A stretch of 64,000 bases of DNA from Euryodendron excelsum (Eukaryota; Streptophyta; Magnoliopsida; Ericales; Pentaphylacaceae). A program made the position numbers and the translations under genes. The stretch spans positions 36,831,318 through 36,895,317 of the forward strand of contig CM065379.1 in assembly GCA_033060915.1 (NCBI GenBank). The letters run 5' to 3'. The notes beneath the pieces are model-generated. The model did not search any database. It was not told the DNA's origin and saw only the letters and a program-made list of their open reading frames with translations. Positions within the stretch are counted from its first letter, which is position 1, and each line of letters begins with the position of its first letter. Below are positions 45,620-57,747 of the stretch, one piece after another.

Positions 45620-47410
45620 GGGAGGACTAAGGAAGATGCCAAAGGGGTCAACACTGAAGAAGAAGAGACCATATTGCTTTCACCTGCCATAAAGAAGGCC
45701 TCTCTAGACCCTTTCAGTTTGAAAATCCAAGGATTCGAAGATTCGTTGCGAAATCTCCATGGCCACGATGCTTACGGGTTCACTTTCTATGATGAGCTCT
45801 GCTTCTTCCCTAACCACCCGAGACTTGCTATGTTTAAAATGCCTGACTTCCAGAAGTACGACGGTATCGGTAACCCCGTTGCTCATCTTCGTCTATATGC
45901 TGGAGCGCTAAGATCTAAAGCTCCTTATGCAGCTATTCCAACACAGTCTCACAGGGTCTGCTCTACAATGGTTTGCTCGTCTGGACTTAGGGAAGATCAC
46001 CACCTGGACGGAGCTAGTCAATGCGTTCAAAGCCCAATACCATCACAACATCGACCTCACTTCCGATCGATGGTCCTTGATGACGATGAGCAAGGGTGAG
46101 AAGGAGAGCTTTAAAGCATATGCCCTAAGATGGAGGGAGGTTGCTGCACAAGTGAATCCCCAACTGGAGGAGAAGGAGTATGTGCAACTGTTTGTACATA
46201 CTTTTTAAGGTATATTCTACGAGAAGCTCTGCACAAGAGTGGGAAAAAGCTTCTCTGAGCTCATCATGCAAGGAGAGATGATAGAAAACAGCCTCAAGAC
46301 AGGAAGAATTACAGATCCCTATGCCAAGACTAGAGAAAATACCGCCTACATAGCCAAAAAGGTGGCCACTACAAGGGGCACGATCAGGAAGGAAAGTGAA
46401 GTGTCCGCTATTCTGCCTAGCCAACCACTCCAATACTGACCCCCACCACAATCACCCCCAGTCTTGCCCTTACCGACCCTGACCATGCCTGTTCCTACCC
46501 CAATCTATGGTCCCACGGGGGCACGACCCAACTTTAATAGACCTACTCGACGCATTCGTACTTTCGACGCCTTAGCATGCACCCAAACCGAGGCTTACCA
46601 TAGCCTTCTGAAGAACAACATCTTGAAACCCGTCCCTACTCGCCCGTTGCCAAGCCCTTTGCCCCCGAACTTTAATGCTGCTCTTCCATGTGAATATCAT
46701 TCAGGTGGCCAGGGGCACGACACCGAAAGCTGTTTGCTCTCAAGCACAAGATCCAAGACCTGATCGATAATAAGACCATTGATCTGCAGCCGGTAAAACC
46801 TGCTCCCACTCCCAATGTGACTGCTAACCCACTACCAGATCACATTGTCAATATGATACTAGTAGAGATGGAAGGCGAGGGAGAATTCAACGAGCTCGAG
46901 ACCGAAGGTTATGAGAACGATTGGGAGGCCGATGAAGAAAGTGACTGGGAGGAAGATCTCCCATTGTGCCCGATTTATCTATATAACCCTGAGGAGGTGC
47001 CTGATGCTTCTGATTGGCCCATTGAGGAGCCAATATTTCTGGAAGATGGGATGACCAAGAACACAGTTGTTGATGCATGGGGTGCTGAGTTTCTGCATCC
47101 AAGGTATGTCGCAGCGGAACGTCACTTACTAGAAAACCCTTGGCCCGCAACTGAGTACAACTATGAAGACATGGGCTGGGAGCTAGAGGAATCAAGAGAA
47201 TAGATAGAGCCATTCAAATTGGAAGGGGGTGAGCTGGTCACCCTGTTTACAGAAGAACCCACTGCAAAGAACAAGGAGTCTGACAACCGCGTCAACAACG
47301 TCAACATCTTTGGAGCTCTAGGAGAATCCTTTGCTTGTCTCGCCAAGGCCGAGGATCCGGATCGCGAATGGAGCATCGAAGATGTGGGAATTATCCTAAA
47401 GTCGTACTAA
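45620..47410 (+). pseudogene. E1: gag, main part, broken
   Basis: Continues the gag frame from 12606. It holds a retrotransposon-gag capsid region (PF03732 type): FKMPDFQKYDGIGNPVAHLR, then LFQHSLTGSALQWFARLD and YALRWREVAAQVNPQLEEKE. A frame loss near 45905-45925 separates the first two. Stops follow at 46206-46208 and 46437-46439. Then comes a zinc-knuckle-like CEYHSGGQGHDTESC (C-x2-H-x5-H-x4-C), which should bind RNA, and a one-base loss near 46731. After it lies an acidic segment (EADEESDWEEDLP) with a stop at 47201-47203, ending at TAA 47408-47410. No protease follows. Gag would form the particle and package RNA. Confidence 0.9.
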
Positions 47411-49409
47411 AATGGGTTCCTTGCACAAGCGTACAAAAAAGGGGTGTTTTCACCCACTTTCTTTCTATCCCTTTCACTTTCTATCTTTAAATTAATGTTT
47501 ACATTTTCTTATTGCTTAAGAACTTGATGCTTTTCATAAAAATAATAATAATAATCAAATGATAGTCTTTTATTCCATTGTTGTTGTCTTGTCTTCCCTG
47601 GGGAATAGTGACTACTTTCTACGCAAGGGGCATGGTGTGTCTTATGGAATAATCCAACTTGAAGGGATGATAGCATGAGGTAACCACTCGCCGAATGATC
47701 AGCTTTTCACAGAAAGAGAGGATAGGGATGAGTGAGAATACTACATAAAGGCAGCACTTGCAGGACCCCGAAGCTAAGAGATAGGTGGCCAGTTCATCAA
47801 AATGAAGAGGGGTCATCTTTCACTTCCCCACATATAAATGAAAAGAATAAATAACTAAATAAATGAACAAATGTACCCATATTCCCTTTGCTTAACCCCT
47901 AGTGCCTTGCGAAAAGCAGAAATCTTCTTTGTCAACCCTGATCCAAGACTATCCTCCCCCACACTGGGGCAAACAACAGTTGAGAACTCTAGGAATGGTG
48001 TCCACCCCCACTGTGCTAAGGCAGCAATGAAAGCTCTATAGATCAAGTAATCTAATTCAAAGTGAAGAGAGACCCTCATTTCATTTCCCATACAGTCAAA
48101 AGTAACCCCTTGCCAAACCCGTTGAGCCACCTACCTTTTCCTAATAAAACCCCAACCTAGGGATCACTGCCCACATTGGGTAGATTGAATTGCCAAGGAA
48201 AAGATCTAAGGGAAAAGAGTTGAAGAATTATTCATTTCATAAAGGAATAGAAAGAAAAAGCAAAGGAAAGGAGTTGCCAAGGGCCAAGAAACCAAAAAAA
48301 AAAAAAAAAAAAGAAAAAAAAAGAAGAAGAAAAAAACCATGATTCTAAGGAAAGGCCTGAAGAAAATCATGATTGAGTCATCTTCAAAAGCATAATAAAA
48401 TGATCAAAAGAAAAGAAAGTCATGTTTATCTCAAAAAGCATATAGAAGGGGTGAAAGAACGAGGTCAATTTCACCCTAAGAAGTCATGTAAAAAGGCAAG
48501 GAGAAATTTCAAAGGTGATCCTAGGTTACGAAGAAACCTAGCAGAAATAATAGGTTCAAGCCTTTACCCTTTTCTTGCAAAACCTCGAAACCATGGCCTA
48601 CATTACAACCCTATTAAAGTCCCCTCTGATTGAAAGCAGATTGCTTGATCTAAATGAGCTAGATACGCTGCCAAAGCTAAAGAAGGATGCTAATCCTACT
48701 GAAAAGTAGTCAAGGACGGTATAGATCTAAACCTTACTGAAAACAACATCGAATTTGAGCCTATATATCCCATTGTTTCTAAAACCCCCATAACCTAGCC
48801 TACATTACTGTCCTAAACAAAGTCTCCTCGAATTGAAATGACTGGCCACTTATCGCTCTGTCAAAGGCCTGGTAAGCTGTTGCTAAAACCCCAAGAGTCG
48901 AGAGTCTCAGCCCAATAACCATATACACTAACCCTAAGACAGAGAGTTAGAGGCGATCAAGAGGTTGAGAAAGGTTCGAAGTGCTATCATCCAATCAAGG
49001 TAAGGTTGAGCCAGAGGAGAGGCTAGACTCCCGAAGAGGAGGGAGTTACCATTCCCAAAGACTACAAGTCTAACAACACTTTGTGTCATTCTATTAACAT
49101 ACTTCTAACTTGTGCATATGTTAAAAAAAAAATAAAAATCAGCATGCGCTTCGCACACATGATATAACTCCCTGTAGAAATAAAAGTCATCAACATCAAC
49201 TCATGTAATAGATATCTAATGTCATCATACATCACATGCATCTGATCATATGCCTAGCTGTAAAGATCATAAATGTATATGTCTATCCATGCATCTAAAT
49301 ATCATAAATATCCATTTTTGTACAAAATATCAGAATAAAACTGTCTAACATAAATATAACTCAGGGACAAGGGGCAAAAGAGGATCAGAGTCTCTACAAG
49401 GGGCATCTA
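47411..49409 (+). other. E1: 3' spacer between gag and antisense gene
   Basis: Two kilobases without a gene, where pol would be expected in an autonomous element. It includes an A-rich run (48293-48336) and two copies of a block about 200 bp apart (GGCCTACATTACAACCCTAT at 48595 and AGCCTACATTACTGTCCTAA at 48797). Sequence related to the E0 post-integrase spacer lies near 48030-48100. Gag joins this spacer directly. Confidence 0.7.
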
Positions 49410-51269
49410 TCATAGGTCGAAGTTGATATCATTTGGATCAAAATCCCTGAAACCCGGCATCGGAGGAGGTGGATAACTACTTGAAGCACCACCATCCTGC
49501 AGGGAAGATATAGCTGAAATCAGCTGCATACAAAAGGAACTAAGTAACAGTAGAGCAAGAAGAAGCAGAGAGAGAATAACTTACCCCCCCCCCCCCCCCC
49601 CCCAACCACCCAGCTGAGATAATCGAGCTGTCAGGGAGGCTACCTCGGCCTGGTACTGATCTAACTCCATCTGGTATTGATATGTCTGGTCTCTCATAGC
49701 AGTAAACTCAGCTAGGGGCACGTATCCTCCAGATCGGTGCCACAAGTCAACCACCTCCTGGCCAACAGCGTACCCGCCGACTACTACCTCAAACTGGGTG
49801 AGGGCACCAACCGAATGAGCCCCAAAGTGCGCAGCATAATCCGTATTCGGAGGAAGCAAAAACTCGGCACCTAGCTGACGCTCCTAATAAGGGATAGGCA
49901 CTCTCGCCATCAGGGCTCCAAACATATACTTTAGTGGAGCTCCTGCTGATCGGAAATCCTCATGAAACTGCCGCCGGTGTCGCTCCCCAAGATAGGAATC
50001 CCAAGTGTCATCACTGAGAAAAGCAACTCTTGACAGGGACAACGGGACCAAGTATCGGACTGTCTCATAATGGATTGATCCAATGAAGGGCCGCCAGGTC
50101 ACATCCCTTGCCTCAATTAGCTCCAAGTTAGCCCAGAGCGTCACAAAATCGGTAATCTCTGATCGCTGGGCTACCCGGTCACGAGCCCACCTCAAAGTAC
50201 GAGGATAGAGATCATCCTCAACAACTGTAGGACAATGAACAGGAAGATACTCATAGCTCCACCAGACGAGGAAGGGCTAGAAACTAGTCATGCTGCCCCA
50301 ACGAGAAGAAGTTCGAACCCGCATTGACCAAAGAAAGCAGCCAAAGGAAAAGGACCCCCAGTCTAGCTCAAATAAGGCTCCAAGATTGGCTACTATACTC
50401 ACCAAACGACACGACACGAGTGACTTGTTGTTGTTGCAGAAGCAGCTAAAGATGATATACAACACAAGTCGCCGTCTCATGATGTCCCACCTGGCAGGCG
50501 ATGGCTCAGTAGCAAAAGTACAGTCATCCTGGCTGATCCAAGAGACTAGGAAGGCAGAACGCTCAGGAGGAGGCAAGTCCAATAGCAAACAAGCCTCGTC
50601 CCTACTGACTGGATGAAGGGTGATCCGTCGGCCAACAAAGGAGAGCCTTGTAATAATCGCCCAATCCAAAGGAGTAGGACCTAACTCGAAGCCGACAAAA
50701 TGAAAGGTCCCGATCCCCCCGAACCACCGCTCAACCAACGCTAGTACTAAATGCCGGTTCAGGCGATTAGCCTATAATCCCATGAAGGCGCCAAATCCAA
50801 TCTTTGCCAGGAAGGCATGATATGATGGGGCAGCCCGCTGCATGGTCACAAAAACCTGATGAACAGCCCCTCTAAAAGCTGTATGTACCCGCAGAGGAGG
50901 CAAATGTTGTCTAGAGTACACACTTGGGTGATAGGCAAGATTCCCGAGTGGTGGGACGTCTGGTATCTGTAGATCTCCTAATTCGGCATCCGTCTGCCTA
51001 TGCCTGGAAGAAGCTCTCCCATAACCGGTCACCTGATCCCCAGGGCCCGGTACCTCCTCCTCAGCACCAATCCCCTCGGCGAAAGCCTGCTCAACCGAAG
51101 GAAAAGGGTTGAGAGGTAGCCTACTCCCCTGCCCACTCTGACTGGAGGAGGATCATCTGGTAGATCGTCGACTACCTCTAGATCGACTAGAGTCGCCAGT
51201 AGAATCTTTCTGGGCCGCCTTCCCCAAGCAGCGCCTCCTCTCAGAACCATCATCACCCGCGTCAGCCAT
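49410..51269 (-). pseudogene. E1: antisense plant-mobile-domain (PMD) gene, near full length
   Basis: The best copy of the passenger gene. One frame runs from the ATG (51269-51267) to about 49590, broken only by four stops (51155-51153, 50774-50772, 50279-50277, 49886-49884). Order: basic N-terminus (MADAGDDGSERRR), linker, PMD core (LVERWFGGIGTFHFVGFELG, PTPLDWAIITRLSFVGRRIT, SPARWDIMRRRLVLYIIFSC), a second PMD part (MFGALMARVPIPY), a coiled-coil-like YQYQMELDQYQAEVASLTAR, then a glycine run. An 88-bp intron (49584-49497, GTAAGT...TGCAG) leads to a final exon ending FDPNDINFDL and TGA (49412-49410). The glycine homopolymer has slipped, so exon phases no longer fit. Function unknown; no transposase catalytic triad is visible. 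Confidence 0.82.
49497..49584 (-). other. E1: small intron in the antisense PMD gene
   Basis: 88 bp on the minus strand, opening GTAAGTTATT and closing CCCTGCAG. It joins a glycine-rich exon to a short exon with a sensible C-terminus (PPPPMPGFRDF). Size and boundaries fit a typical plant intron. Confidence 0.6.
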
Positions 51270-51270
51270 C

Positions 51271-52160
51271 CTAAAAAGGTAAGTCAAGGTAAGAGATGTT
51301 AACATACCATACATGCAATTCAAATAATAGTAAAACCAAAATAAACAACTAACACAAACAAAACAAATAAAGGATTTCGAATGATAAGTGAAAACAAATT
51401 TCCTACATGCACATTTCAATTTTCCCAAACTTCAAATCAAATCTCAAAGGTTTTCTATCTTTTTCCTTCAAAAATATCTTATTCCTAAAAACTTTTTCTG
51501 ACTCTTTCCCTAATTTTTAAAAATTTCGGGAGAGTCCCGTTAAAAAATGGCCCCTACAACACCCATGACATCAACACAAAACACAAAACGGGCACTTCAC
51601 ATTGTCACAATCACATGACATCAGCACCCGTGCACACTTTTCAATTTTTCAAAATTCTCAAAACATATGTTTTATTTTTTTAATAAATCAATGGTTTTCA
51701 AAAATGTCCTAAAATTCCTTAAAATTCTTTCAAATGTTTTCCAAAAATATTCCAACCTTTTTCAAATTTTAAACTCTAAAAATCCAATCAATTTCTTGAG
51801 TGTTCTCATTTTTCTAAATTTTCTAACTATTTTCTTATTTTTCAAAAAATAAAAAATTCACCGAGTTTTCAAAAAATCACGAAACTTTATACGGTTGTTA
51901 AACACATTTTTCTAAGGCACATTGTACAAAAATATAGCCAGAAAACCCAATGCCCAAGCTTGTAGGAACAAATCCCCTATTCTTGCAAAAAACCCCCTTC
52001 ACATATTCACATATAATCACTCAATTTCAATCAAACAAGCACCAAAATGCAAAAATAATATCACCATCATGTTCAAAGCACATCAAAACATCAAGTTCCA
52101 CTATTCACATGATTCAAACAAAGTTCTACACAACAAAATCAACAACATTTGAAAACTCAC
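51271..52160 (-). other. E1: leader intron of the antisense PMD gene
   Basis: 890 bp on the minus strand, GTGAGTTTTC to TTTTTAG, one base before the ATG. Aligns in position and boundaries with the introns in E0 and E4. Confidence 0.72.
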
Positions 52161-52590
52161 TTTTTTGAAGTTCTTCGTCGAAATCTTCTCTTCTGGCGAC
52201 TTTTCCAGCAACGTGGTCTCCTTTCGGCAATCACCCGTGGTCTCCAAGAAGTGCCCCTTCAAGGTTCAAGTCAATTTTCACGCGAAGTCTCTCGGATTTG
52301 TAAAATCTCTCCAAAATGCTGCGGTTGTTCGAACCAGAAATTTTCTGGTTTTAACTCCAAACCTGGCGCCACTAGCAGTGGCGCCTTTGGCAGAAAATGC
52401 CTGGCGCCTCTGCTAGTGGCGCCAGTTGCAAATTCTAGGCAGCTTTGCCCCCTTTCCCGCCAAATCTCATTTTCAAAGGCCTTTTCGGCCCGATATCCAT
52501 TTTCGACCCCTGTTGTCGAAAGATTCCCAATGTCCGTCCCTCCGACTGCCTCGCAGTCAACATGGGACTTTTACTTTTATTGTTTTCTAT
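52161..52590 (-). promoter_or_regulatory. E1: leader exon and upstream region of the antisense PMD gene
   Basis: Untranslated leader on the minus strand ending GAACTTCAAAAAA at the donor. Upstream are GGCGCC palindromes at 52364-52385 and about 52400-52424. It lies between the gene and the polypurine tract, so the passenger gene and the 3' LTR diverge from this segment. Confidence 0.55.
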
Positions 52591-52604
52591 CTTTGACAAG
52601 CAAA

Positions 52605-52624
52605 GACAGAAAAAGAGGGGTAGT
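52605..52624 (+). promoter_or_regulatory. E1: polypurine tract
   Basis: GACAGAAAAAGAGGGGTAGT immediately before the 3' LTR; the hairpin CTATCTTTG/CAAAGACAG with a 5-base loop lies just upstream. Confidence 0.88.
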
Positions 52625-55600
52625 TTTAAGTACCTTATTTTTTACCGCTCGGCAGTCTACACTCCGTCCAGACTTGCGTTCAAGTCATTGTGGGCATATT
52701 CCAATCGAAACCAACTTTCTAAGTCTAAATCCCATCTTTCCATCACTTCGCAGGCCCGCAAGGCCCAAATAGAGGCAAAATGACCAAAATGCCCTTAGGG
52801 GGCATTGTTCTTTCCAATTCCAACTCCAACCCCTCTCTCGAGACAGTCATTTCCTCGAGATGGTAAATCTACTTAAATCAGGCACGTGTTTCCAAAGACA
52901 ATAAGTCCCCTTTCCAATCCCACTCTCGAGACAGTTTATTCCTCGAGACAGTTTCAAATCAAGCACGTCTTTCCGAAGATGGTAAGTCTCCTTTCCAATC
53001 CCTCTCTCGAGATAGTTTATTCCTCGAGACAGTTCCAAATCAGGCACGTCTTTCCGAAGACAGTAAGTCCCCTTTCCAATCCCTCTTTCGAGACAGTTTA
53101 TTCCTCGAGACGGTTCTAAATCAGGCACGTGTTTTTGAAGACGATAAGTCCCCTTTCCAATCCCTCTTTCGAGACAGTTTATTCCTCGAGACGGTTCCAA
53201 ATCAGGCACGTATTTTCGAAGACAGTAAGTCCCCTTTCCAATCCCTCTCTCGAGACAGTTTATTCCTCGAGACGGTTCTAAATCAGGCACGTCTTTCCGA
53301 AGACGATAAGACCCCTTTCCAATTTCAATCCCTCTCTTGAGACAGTTTATTCCTCGGGATGGTCTGAGTAGCGAAAATACTTGCAAACATCACAACCGTC
53401 CGAGTAGCGAAAATACTCGTAAGCAGGTCAATATAGGGAATTGCCAACAAACCCCTGTGTAAGGACGACCACCATAAGAGTGGCGAAAACACTCAAAACC
53501 TAGGTCAAAACCAGTGCCTGCTAGCCCACTTCATTGAAAAATTGCCAAACTGCCCCTTGGGCCTTTTTTCGAGAATTTCCGGTCAAGATGACCATTCTGC
53601 CCCTAGGCATCCAAACGCCCCGAGAACCACACCGGCTCTGGGTATCAAATCGGTAACTTTCTGAGATTACTTCTTATAGTATTCTCAACTTCCTCTACCT
53701 TTCCGGATCATTCTGAGTCAGCTCCGGCAAACCCGATGTGAAATGATCGTTTTGCCCCTGGTGGGCCGGTCGCCTTTTCCGACCACACCGACTTTGGGTA
53801 TCAAACCGGTAACCTCCTGAGACTACTTTTTATAGTGTTCTCAACCTCCCTTTACCTTTCTGGATCATTCCGAGTTAGTTCTGGCAAACCCGATACAAAA
53901 TGACCGTTTTGCCCCTAGTGGGCCAGTCTCCTTTTCCAACCACACCGGCTCAGGGAATCAAACCGGCAACCTTTAGAAACATTCTGAATAATGTTTCCAA
54001 ATCTTGAGTCTTCTTTCAGAACAATCTGAGTCCGTTCCGGTAGCTTTCTGGCCCGATTGACCATTTTGCCCCTAAAGGCTCGGTCAATCCTTCTGACACA
54101 TGCTATCCTCATTTCTCGAGTCAAATACCTTCGGGACACTATTCTAAGTGTTCTTGCTCTTTTCCGGCCTTCCGGGTCATTCCCAGCCTCTTCAAATCAT
54201 TCCCGGACTTTTCGGAGTTACTCCTAGTGAAGCCAGGTTAAAAATTGCAAGGCAGTCACTAGTACAGGCACCCAAATCTAGTCGAAGATACTTTGCTTGC
54301 GACCTTAAATATTTCCTAAATGGCTGTAGTGGCGCCAAGCCAAAAATGGCCTAGCGCCACTCCTAGTGGCGCCAGTGTAAGTTTTGGCCTAGCTCCATTG
54401 CAACAGGCGCTAGGTCTGTCATACCTCTACAAATACAAAGCCTCTTCTAGCGTGAAAGGGGTCCGCAAACTTAGTCTAAAAACACCAATATTCGATATAC
54501 AGAGCTCAAACACTCCCTAAACCCTAGCTCCCCTAAGTTTTCCAAACCCTAACCACTATACACTAAACCCTAGCCTTCTATACACTCATACACACCCCCA
54601 TACACTCATACACTAGCCTTCAACCTTCCTTTGAAGACTTGAAGAGTTGTAATCTGAAGTTTGAAGACAACTCATGAAGATTGAAGACGAAGATCAAGAC
54701 GAAGACCGAAGACAAGCAAGGCGCGCAAAATAAACAAGACATACGGTAGGCTTTCTCTTTAAATTTTTGCACTTCCCCCTCTCTCTTCTGTCTCCTAACC
54801 CATTTGGGTTTTCTCTATTTTAATCTCCCATCTCTTCCCCCCCCCCCCCCTTCTTTGCATGCTTGAAACAAGGGGATTCCCGATCCATGTATAGGATTGG
54901 ACTATTGGAGGGTCACCGTGTCGGGGGCTCTCTTTTAGTCTAACCGGAGACCACGTGAGTTCGGCCCCCTTGATTATGTGGTGAAGCCTTAACCTTGTAT
55001 GTTCATGACCCCAAATTTGCATTGTGCATATCATGATCTTGCATCTTCCAAAAATTATTTTCAAACTCGTTTTCAAAGCTTGCATTAAACTTGTTTTCAA
55101 AATTGCATCAAAATCTCCTTTTCAAAACTTATTTTCAAAATCACAATTCTAGGGTGATTCTAGCCTTTCATGGCTAGAGTTGCTTTAGGAAAGTGTTATA
55201 TTTAAAGGGACCGATACGGTCCATATTTTCAAATCTCCTTGTTTTCAAAACCACTTTCTTAAAGTGGTTCTAGCCTTCTTATGGTTAGAATTGCTTTAGG
55301 AAAGTGAGATGTTTTTTTACACTATTCAAAAAACTCTCTCTTCAAAAATCTCTTCCTAAAAATCTTCTTTTTCAACATACTTTCCTAAAACTCTCCTTTG
55401 TAAAGTTGTTTTCAAAAACTCCCTCCAAAAATCTATTTTTCAAAGCTCCCTTTTTCAACTCCTTTTCAAACTCCTCTCCCCAAAATCCACTTTCTAAAAA
55501 TGTTCCCTAAAAATCTTTCCTAAAAACTCTCTTCAACAATCTTCTACCAAAAATCTTTCTAAAAAACTCTCTTTTCCAAAATCTTCCTTCTAGAAACTCC

Positions 55601-57742
55601 TCTCTAGCATTTCCTTCCAAAAACTTGTTTCCAAAAACACACTTTCCAAAAATCGCTTTCCTTAGAGCCCAAGTCAAGCCCTAGAACTCACGATTAGGAA
55701 ACCCTAATTTTCTTTCCAAAAATATGGTTTTCAAACTTGCCTTAAAACCTAGGTTTCCAAAACCTCTTGTTTTCACATCTAAACTATACACATTTCCAAA
55801 ACCTCTTTTCTACGTCAAAACTATCGTCTTCCAAATCTAGGGTTCCTAAAACCTCCCTTTCCAAATCCTTGTCAATTCCAATCTTCCCTTTAGGAAACCA
55901 AATCAAATTTTCCCTTTAGGAAACCAAATCAAATCTTTCCGTTTAGGAAACTAGATCCAATCCTCCATTTTTGGAAACAAAATCAAACCTTCTCTTTTAG
56001 AAACAAAATCTAATCCCTTGCTTTAGGAAATAGCAATCCAATCCCTTCCTAATCCAAAACTTTCCTAACCCAACTCCTTCTTAATCTTTTACTTTTCTAA
56101 ATCCTAAGTTTCCCAAACTTGAACATAAAAATCATTCTTAAATTTTAAAACTCAAAATCTAAATCTTTCCTAATTTCCTACTTTCCTAAACCATAAGTTT
56201 CCTAAAACCTTTCAAATCTTTCCTTAAACATTAAGCTTTCAAATCTTTCCTAATTCAACCCTTTCCTAATTCTACCCTCTTTTCAAATCTTAACTTTTCA
56301 AAGCTAAGTTTTCAAATCTTTCTTAAACTCAAACCTTTCTTAATCTCAAGATTTTCTAAAACTCTAAAACTTTCCTAAACTTGAAATCTTTCCAAATCCA
56401 AAATTTTCTAAACTCAAAACTTTCTTATTTTCAAAACTTCCCTATTTCAAGACATTCCTAATTTGAAACTTTTCTAAGTTGAAACATTCCAAATTCAAAA
56501 CTTTCCTAAGTTGAAACTTTCCAAATTCAAAACTTTTCTAATTTGAAAACTTTCCTAATTCAAAACTTTCTTAATTTGAAACTTTCCAAAAATAAAACTT
56601 TCCTAATTTGAAACTTTCCTAAATTGGACCTTTCCTAATTCGTATCTTTTCCAAATCCAATCCTTTTGTAAATATTCCAAGTCCAACATTCGAGTCCAAT
56701 CTTTCTTAATCTGAAGTCCTTTCTAAATTCTCTCTTTCCTAAGTCTAGGTTTTCTAAAACTGAGTTTTCCAAAGTCAAGTCTTTTCAAATCTTTCAATTA
56801 AAGTTCAATCTCTCAATCTTCTAATCCAATTTCCAATTCAATCTCTTTCTTCCAAATTAATCCCTTTTCAATCGGACTCTAGTCCGAACTACGACTGACC
56901 TCATTCCACCAAAAGGATATGTAGGCAACCCTTATGGGTGCGGTCACAACTTCTTTCAAATTTCAAATTTCTCCACATTTTCCAAATCTCAAATTCTACA
57001 ATCTTTTCAAATCTCCAATCAATTTTCAAATTTCCAATTTAAAATTTCTATTTCCCAAATCTCTCTATTTTCAATTTTCAAAACCTTCTTTCCAAATTCA
57101 AACTTCCATCTCTTTCTTTTCAAATCAAATCAAATCAAATCAAATCAAATCCTTTTCAAATCTATTTCCAAATTAACTCTTTTTTTTTCTTGCACTTGCA
57201 TATCATGCATCATGATAGTTTTTAAACATTATTTTTATAAAATGGATAGGATTGAACATTAGTTAGTTAAAGACTCTCATAGATGAATCTAGGGTAGATT
57301 AACATGTAGGTACCGAAAGGGCGGGGTAGGGTGATGGTTTAGTGTGTCTTCTTTACACATAACCAACCTCCGAGCCTAGGATCACTAATTTCAAAGACCA
57401 AAAAGGAGTTATTTTTCAAAAAAGGGCTAAATGTTTTCCAAAGGTTGCCAAACAACCTATTTTTCTTAAAAACCCTCTCTTAAGGAGATATTTTCAAAAA
57501 TTGTTTTTCCAAAACCCTAAGTGTAGTTTTCGGATTATGCTTAGTTTTTAGGTGACCTAACTCACCTTAATCAAGTTAGGTGGTGACTCCGAATCTTTTC
57601 TAAAAGCCCTTTATTCAAATAAAATTTTCAATTTAAACCTAGTCGCACTCATTCTTCTAGGAGGGTGAGTTCTAATGAAAGAGTACGGCATTTTTCCCGC
57701 TTGTGTGAGTATTCCTCGAGTGCGAAAAATCTGGGCCCGACA
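52625..57742 (+). mobile_element. E1: 3' LTR
   Basis: 5118 bp. The start has decayed to TTTAAGTACC (from TGTAAGCACC); the end is GGGCCCGACA. About seven 81-bp units at 52835-53370, 158-bp units near 53630-53950, TATA box mutated to TACAAATA near 54425, telo-boxes near 54515-54570, G-poor tract 55100-56640, PBS-like copy mutated (TGGTGACTCC near 57580). It retains the region of about 0.88 kb deleted from the 5' LTR. Confidence 0.93.
52835..53370 (+). repeat. 81-bp minisatellite, about 7 units (E1 3' LTR)
   Basis: TTTATTCCTCGAGAC cores at about 52937, 53018, 53098, 53179 and 53260, with divergent first and last units. E1's 5' LTR has only about 4, so the array changed length after or during insertion. 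Confidence 0.9.
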
Positions 57743-57747
57743 CTATA

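Larger units (their letters stand above)
6869..57742 (+). mobile_element. E1: complete but gag-only Tat/Ogre-type LTR retrotransposon
   Basis: Two LTRs (6869-10842; 52625-57742), PBS at 10845, a leader, a gag pseudogene split by E4, a 3' spacer, an antisense PMD gene, and a polypurine tract. It is flanked by CTATA TSDs. Without the E4 insertion it measures about 17.9 kb. No protease, reverse transcriptase, RNase H or integrase lies between gag and the 3' spacer. E1 therefore either moved with enzymes supplied in trans or lost pol later. Confidence 0.9.

Noticed and set aside
46125..46451. Minus-strand open frames over gag (also 46887-47213)
   Set aside because: Shadows of the gag coding strand, which shows recognisable capsid and zinc-knuckle motifs.
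49584..49603. Run of 20 C, and the C runs near 31551 and 54839, as functional G-quadruplex elements
   Set aside because: Single homopolymers that vary between copies; more likely slippage or assembly artefacts, apart from the possible effect on the E1 splice donor.
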